From contig JBCCVW010000026.1 in NCBI GenBank assembly GCA_039194665.1, positions 1 through 33,438 on the forward strand: a DNA stretch of 33,438 nucleotides, read 5' to 3'. The stretch comes from JABSQH01 sp039194665 (lineage in GTDB: Bacteria > Actinomycetota > Acidimicrobiia > Acidimicrobiales > Ilumatobacteraceae). A program made the position numbers and the translations under genes. Position 1 is the stretch's first letter. Each line of letters starts with the position of its first letter. Positions 30,347-33,438 of the stretch are shown piece after piece. The notes under the pieces were generated by a model. That model saw only the letters and a program-made list of their open reading frames with translations, did no database searches and was not told the DNA's origin.

Positions 30347-32409
30347 GTCGCGGGCCTCGCGCGCACGTGCACGGTTTCGGGTTCTGGCGTTTCGGCGGGC
30401 GGTTGGTGTTCGGTGGTCGGCGCCGTGCTCGCCGGCGTCGATGGACGGTCGACCGCGATCGGCGCCGACACTGGGTCGATCGGATTGCGTTTACGGCCCG
30501 AAGGGAATGCGGCGAGCAAGGTGCCGACCGCCATCACGGCGCCGCCGATCCACAGCCACAGGATCATCGGTTTGATGAACACGCGGATCGTCGCTTCGGT
30601 GTCGCCCGGGGCAACGCCCTGGCCGAGGGTGAGGTACACGTCCTTGGTGAAGCCGGTGCGCACCGACGGTGTACCGACGTCCTGGCCGATGTTGAGGTAG
30701 GTCGTCACCGCCGGTCGGTACTCCTGCTCGTTGTCGAGCAGGACATTGGCGGCGACCACCCGCTCGCTTCCGGCATCGTTGAGCCGCTCATCGACCGACA
30801 CGAGCTCGAAGGTGTGGCCGCCCCACTCGATCGGATCGCCTTGGGTGAGGGTGAGCGTTGCCGAGTGGGTGTACGAGTTCGACGCCGCCAGGGCGATGCC
30901 GATCATGATCACACCGAGGTGCACGATCATGCCGCCGTTCGTGCGGCCGACGAAGCCGCGCCAACCCTGGCGGCGGGTGGCCAGCACGATCTGCCGCAGC
31001 GCCGCGCCAGCCGCAAACCCGCCGAGGCCGAACGCCACGAGCGGCGCCCATCCGGTGGCGCCGACCGCCACGGCGAGCACCAGTGATCCTGCGCCGATCC
31101 ACGCCGGCCAGAACAGTCGCTCGCGCAGCAGTTCACCCGAGGCCTTGCGCCACGGCAGCACTGGGGCGACGCCCATCAGGAACAGCAACACGAGACCGAT
31201 CGGGGTCGACAGGCGATCGAAGTACGGGGCACCGACCACCGTCTGGCGATCCTGGAGCGCCTCGACGAGCAACGGGAAGAGCGTGCCGAGCAAGACGACG
31301 AAGGCGAACACGGTGAAGATGACGTTGTTCGCCAGGAAGGCGCCCTCGCGCGAAATCGGTGAGTCGATCGTTCCGGGCGAACGAAGACGATCGCCGCGCC
31401 ACGCGATCAGGCCGAGCGATACCGCCACCGTGAATCCGAAGAAGGCCAGCAGCCAGGGCCCGACGGGGCCATCGCCGAAGGCATGCACCGAGTTGATGAT
31501 CCCCGAGCGGGTGATGAACGTGCCGAGGATGGTCAATGAGAACGTGGCGATCAACAGGCTCAGGTTCCACACGCGCAACATGCCGCGCCGCTCTTGCACG
31601 AGCACGGAGTGGATGTACGCAGTGCCGGTGAGCCACGGCAGCAGTGAGGCGTTCTCGACGGGGTCCCAGGCCCAGACGCCCGACCACCCGAGCACCTCGT
31701 AACTCCACCAGCCGCCGAGGAGGATGCCGATGGTCAGGAACGCCCACGAGAACAACGCCCAGCGCCGCGTTTCGAGCAACCAGCCCTCCCCGAGACGGCC
31801 CGTGATCAGGGCGGCGATGGCGAAGGCGAACGGCACGGCGAACCCGACGTAGCCGAGGTACAAGATCGGCGGATGGAACAGCACCAGGATGTGGTTCTGC
31901 AAGAGCGGGTTCGGTCCTGGACCTGACGTGACGCCTGGGGCGCCCGTGGCGAAGGGATCGGCCGGACCGAAGCTGAGCATTGCGAAGTACGCCGAGATCA
32001 CGAACATCACGATCAGCGCCCAACCGACCAGCACATCGTCGGTGCGTTTACGGAAGCGCCAGGCAACCGCCGCCGTGAACCCGGCGAGAATCGCCACCCA
32101 CAGCAGGATCGACCCCTCGAGCGCCGACCACATCGCCGCGAAGTTGTACAACGCCGGCGTGTCGGCCGAGCCGACCTGTTGCACGTAGGCCAGCGAAAAG
32201 TCGCGGGTGATCAGCGCCCGCTGCATCATCACTGCAGCCAGCAGCGCGCCGCCGAAGGCGAGCCATGCATACAGCGGCCCTTGCTTGAGCAGCTTCGGGT
32301 TGCGTTGGCGGATGCCGTAGAGCACGGCGAACGCGCCGAACACCGATGCGGCGAGCATCAACAACAGCCCGGCGCGACCGAGTGCGGCGTTGAGACTGGC
32401 GGCGATCAT
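30343..32409 (-). CDS. ccmF: Cytochrome c heme lyase subunit CcmF
   Basis: A 688-residue polytopic membrane protein, the heme ligase core of System I. About 15 hydrophobic segments are visible. The heme-handling WWD motif is GGWWSYEVLGWSGVWAWDPVENASLLPWL (about 232-260), and conserved His residues flank it (LFHPPILYLGYVG about 178-190; TYIHSVL-like AYIHSVL about 264-270). A soluble domain near 520-640 (HTFELVSVDERL to VYLTLGQGV) is the usual C-terminal CcmF domain. The last 50 residues are a Pro/Thr-rich tail beyond the family norm. ATG 32409 lies 61 nt after the ccmE stop. Confidence 0.96.
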   Translation of the reverse strand: MIAASLNAALGRAGLLLMLAASVFGAFAVLYGIRQRNPKLLKQGPLYAWLAFGGALLAAVMMQRALITRDFSLAYVQQVGSADTPALYNFAAMWSALEGSILLWVAILAGFTAAVAWRFRKRTDDVLVGWALIVMFVISAYFAMLSFGPADPFATGAPGVTSGPGPNPLLQNHILVLFHPPILYLGYVGFAVPFAFAIAALITGRLGEGWLLETRRWALFSWAFLTIGILLGGWWSYEVLGWSGVWAWDPVENASLLPWLTGTAYIHSVLVQERRGMLRVWNLSLLIATFSLTILGTFITRSGIINSVHAFGDGPVGPWLLAFFGFTVAVSLGLIAWRGDRLRSPGTIDSPISREGAFLANNVIFTVFAFVVLLGTLFPLLVEALQDRQTVVGAPYFDRLSTPIGLVLLFLMGVAPVLPWRKASGELLRERLFWPAWIGAGSLVLAVAVGATGWAPLVAFGLGGFAAGAALRQIVLATRRQGWRGFVGRTNGGMIVHLGVIMIGIALAASNSYTHSATLTLTQGDPIEWGGHTFELVSVDERLNDAGSERVVAANVLLDNEQEYRPAVTTYLNIGQDVGTPSVRTGFTKDVYLTLGQGVAPGDTEATIRVFIKPMILWLWIGGAVMAVGTLLAAFPSGRKRNPIDPVSAPIAVDRPSTPASTAPTTEHQPPAETPEPETVHVRARPAT

Positions 32410-32470
32410 GACGTGATGTTCCGGAGGGTCATCGCGGGACGGACATCATCGTGGCGACCGGCGACGCCGA

Positions 32471-32971
32471 TCAGCCCTCGCCTCCGTCGCAGCCGGCATC
32501 GACAGCGTCGGCGACGCGTTCGTCGTTGACCGACACGTACTCGTCGGAGTGCCGCACCTCGACGCGGTCACCTTGCAGTTCGCCGGTTGCGACGATGTCG
32601 GTCGTGATCACCCCGTGCACCACCACCGGGATGCACTCTTTGAAGATGCCCCCGGGCTCACCTTCGTACCGCACCGGCATGGTCTCGCCGTTGAACGAGA
32701 TGGTGAACACGGTGGCCGAACCCTCGCGTGCCACCGATCCTTCGTCGACGGTGCCTTGCAGGCGAATCCGACGATCGGCGTCGCAGCCATCGCGCACATT
32801 GATCTCGTCGACGTTGCAGTAGTAGTCGACCGCCGAGGTGAGGAACTGGGTGACGATCTCGCCACCGGCGAGAACGACCAAGGCGAGCACGACGATCGCC
32901 GCCCAGTTGCGGCGCGGCCGTGCCGTGCGTGTTGGCTCGGTGGATCGGGGGGAAAGATCCAGGTCGGTCAT
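32471..32971 (-). CDS. ccmE: Heme chaperone CcmE
   Basis: A 166-residue periplasm-side heme chaperone with one N-terminal membrane anchor (about 23-44). The OB-fold body has RRIRLQGTVDEGSV, FTISFNGETMPVRYEGE and VVVHGVI, and the heme-binding motif is RHSDEYV (H141 binds heme covalently, Y145 axial), the usual HxxxY. Four cysteines (C52, C63, C113 and one in the tail AGCDGG) are not part of the canonical protein and may form disulfides. The tail is short, without the disordered region of proteobacterial forms. ATG 32971 is preferred; GTG 33001 would overlap ccmD by 10 nt. Confidence 0.93.
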   Translation of the reverse strand: MTDLDLSPRSTEPTRTARPRRNWAAIVVLALVVLAGGEIVTQFLTSAVDYYCNVDEINVRDGCDADRRIRLQGTVDEGSVAREGSATVFTISFNGETMPVRYEGEPGGIFKECIPVVVHGVITTDIVATGELQGDRVEVRHSDEYVSVNDERVADAVDAGCDGGEG

Positions 32972-32991
32972 CGAGTGCTCATGATGGTCGC

Positions 32992-33138
32992 TCAGCGCCA
33001 CGGTTTTTCGTCGTCGGGGACCCGCTGGCCGAGTTGTGTACCGCGCCGTACGTAGCGCCACGAGATCAGACCGACGACGGCGAAGGTCAACGCGTAGCTA
33101 CCGAGGATGAAGCCGGCGTCGTCGAAGAAGGCGATCAC
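32992..33138 (-). CDS. ccmD: Heme exporter protein CcmD-like small membrane protein
   Basis: A 48-residue protein, VIAFFDDAGFILGSYALTF at its start, with one membrane helix (about 8-28: GFILGSYALTFAVVGLISWRY) followed by a basic, polar tail RRGTQLGQRVPDDEKPWR. This size, topology and place between ccmC and ccmE fit CcmD, which releases holo-CcmE from the CcmABC complex. GTG 33138 overlaps the ccmC stop as GTGA. CcmD sequences are poorly conserved, so the call rests on position and topology. Confidence 0.8.
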   Translation of the reverse strand: MIAFFDDAGFILGSYALTFAVVGLISWRYVRRGTQLGQRVPDDEKPWR

Positions 33139-33438
33139 GATGCACCGCCCTTCTGATGTGCGGGTTGACTCGCCCGCTCGGTCGATTCGAGCTGAACGTC
33201 ATCGGCAACTCCGGCGCCTTCGGCCCGACGGGCAGCGAGCGCCTCGTCGAGGCCACGATCGTCGAGGAGGTCTTGCATCCACATGCCGCGCGTGCGGTGC
33301 AGCAGCAACCACACGTACAGCAGGCTGAAGGCAACGACGCCGACGAACAGGCTGAACAACATCAGACCGTCCATGTCGATGTCACCGTCGGTGTCGAGCA
33401 CGGTGGCCTCTTGGTGCAGGCTGCGCCACAAGCGCACG
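33135..33438 (-). CDS. ccmC: Heme exporter protein CcmC, C-terminal part (gene continues past window)
   Basis: The last 100 or so residues of a membrane protein cut by the right edge. RLWRSLHQEATVL resembles the conserved WRTLHQ stretch before the last helix of CcmC, and one membrane segment follows (LMLFSLFVGVVAFSLLYVWLLL), then a charged tail LHRTRGMWMQDLLDDRGLDEALAARRAEG of about 45 residues, longer than usual. CcmC holds heme through a WWD domain, which would lie outside the window. Its position ahead of ccmD and ccmE supports the name. The apparent start at 33437 is just an internal codon. Confidence 0.82.
   Translation of the reverse strand, partial: VRLWRSLHQEATVLDTDGDIDMDGLMLFSLFVGVVAFSLLYVWLLLHRTRGMWMQDLLDDRGLDEALAARRAEGAGVADDVQLESTERASQPAHQKGGAS

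Noticed and set aside
1..33438. tRNA, rRNA or riboswitch genes
   Set aside because: Intergenic gaps are short and I found no cloverleaf, rRNA segment or recognisable riboswitch core; a covariance-model scan would be needed to exclude small RNAs.

Overview
This is high-GC DNA with tightly packed genes, many of them joined by 4-bp stop/start overlaps. The gene families are actinobacterial: a WhiB1-type regulator next to a PdtaS-type sensor kinase, the MSMEG_4193 / DUF3090 / SCO1664 trio, DUF3107, a paired ArsA/Get3-like ATPase operon, an F420 hydrogenase beta-like protein and PdtaS-class signalling. Together with a complete-looking System I (Ccm) cytochrome c maturation operon, which is not the usual system of actinobacteria, this points to a deep-branching actinobacterium, possibly of the class Acidimicrobiia (Ilumatobacter-like). 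That placement is an inference from gene content; no rRNA is present.

Layout. 1-3189 (minus): circularly permuted ATP-grasp protein, alpha-E protein and a second ATP-grasp homologue cut by the window edge. 3236-4480 (minus): acyl-CoA dehydrogenase with a perfect palindrome just upstream of its start. 4955-6709 (plus): amt-glnK ammonium uptake and sensing, after a 474-nt leader with repeated TTCAC/GAAAC-type boxes. 6933-10096: DinB-like protein, histidine phosphatase, fatty acid hydroxylase-family membrane protein and an F420 hydrogenase beta-like Fe-S protein. 10118-11342: an AbiEi/DUF559 gene bracketed by two pairs of palindromic repeats, each pair with a 62-nt period. 11354-13316: lipoprotein, HSL-family esterase and family 5 uracil-DNA glycosylase. 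13320-16331: the conserved phosphatase / DUF3090 / SCO1664 trio followed by an unrecognised gene. 16404-18165 (minus): etfBA. 18223-19855: convergent lipid kinase and glycerophosphodiesterase. 20092-21956: convergent whiB1 and pdtaS. 22096-24478 (minus): DUF3107 and two ArsA-like ATPases. 24570-26570: divergent SufR-like Fe-S regulator and Mrp Fe-S carrier. 26585-28398: small metalloprotease, DUF4328 membrane protein and SixA-type phosphatase. 28468-33438 (minus): ccmC (partial)-ccmD-ccmE-ccmF-ccmG-ccmH-ccmI.

Themes. Electron transfer recurs: acyl-CoA dehydrogenase and ETF feed electrons to the respiratory chain, the Ccm operon matures its c-type cytochromes, and SufR/Mrp serve Fe-S supply. 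The other theme is non-coding. Several gene junctions hold short tandem duplications touching stop or start codons (16342-16409, 20426-20453, 27869-27941, 28391-28418), with a further tandem array upstream of pdtaS (22006-22069). Two palindromes of one REP-like family (TGTGACAG...GGGGTC...TGTCACA) sit between convergent genes at 20401 and 28421. The most unusual locus is the nuclease-like AbiEi/DUF559 gene between paired palindromes. No tRNA, rRNA, CRISPR array or complete transposon was seen.
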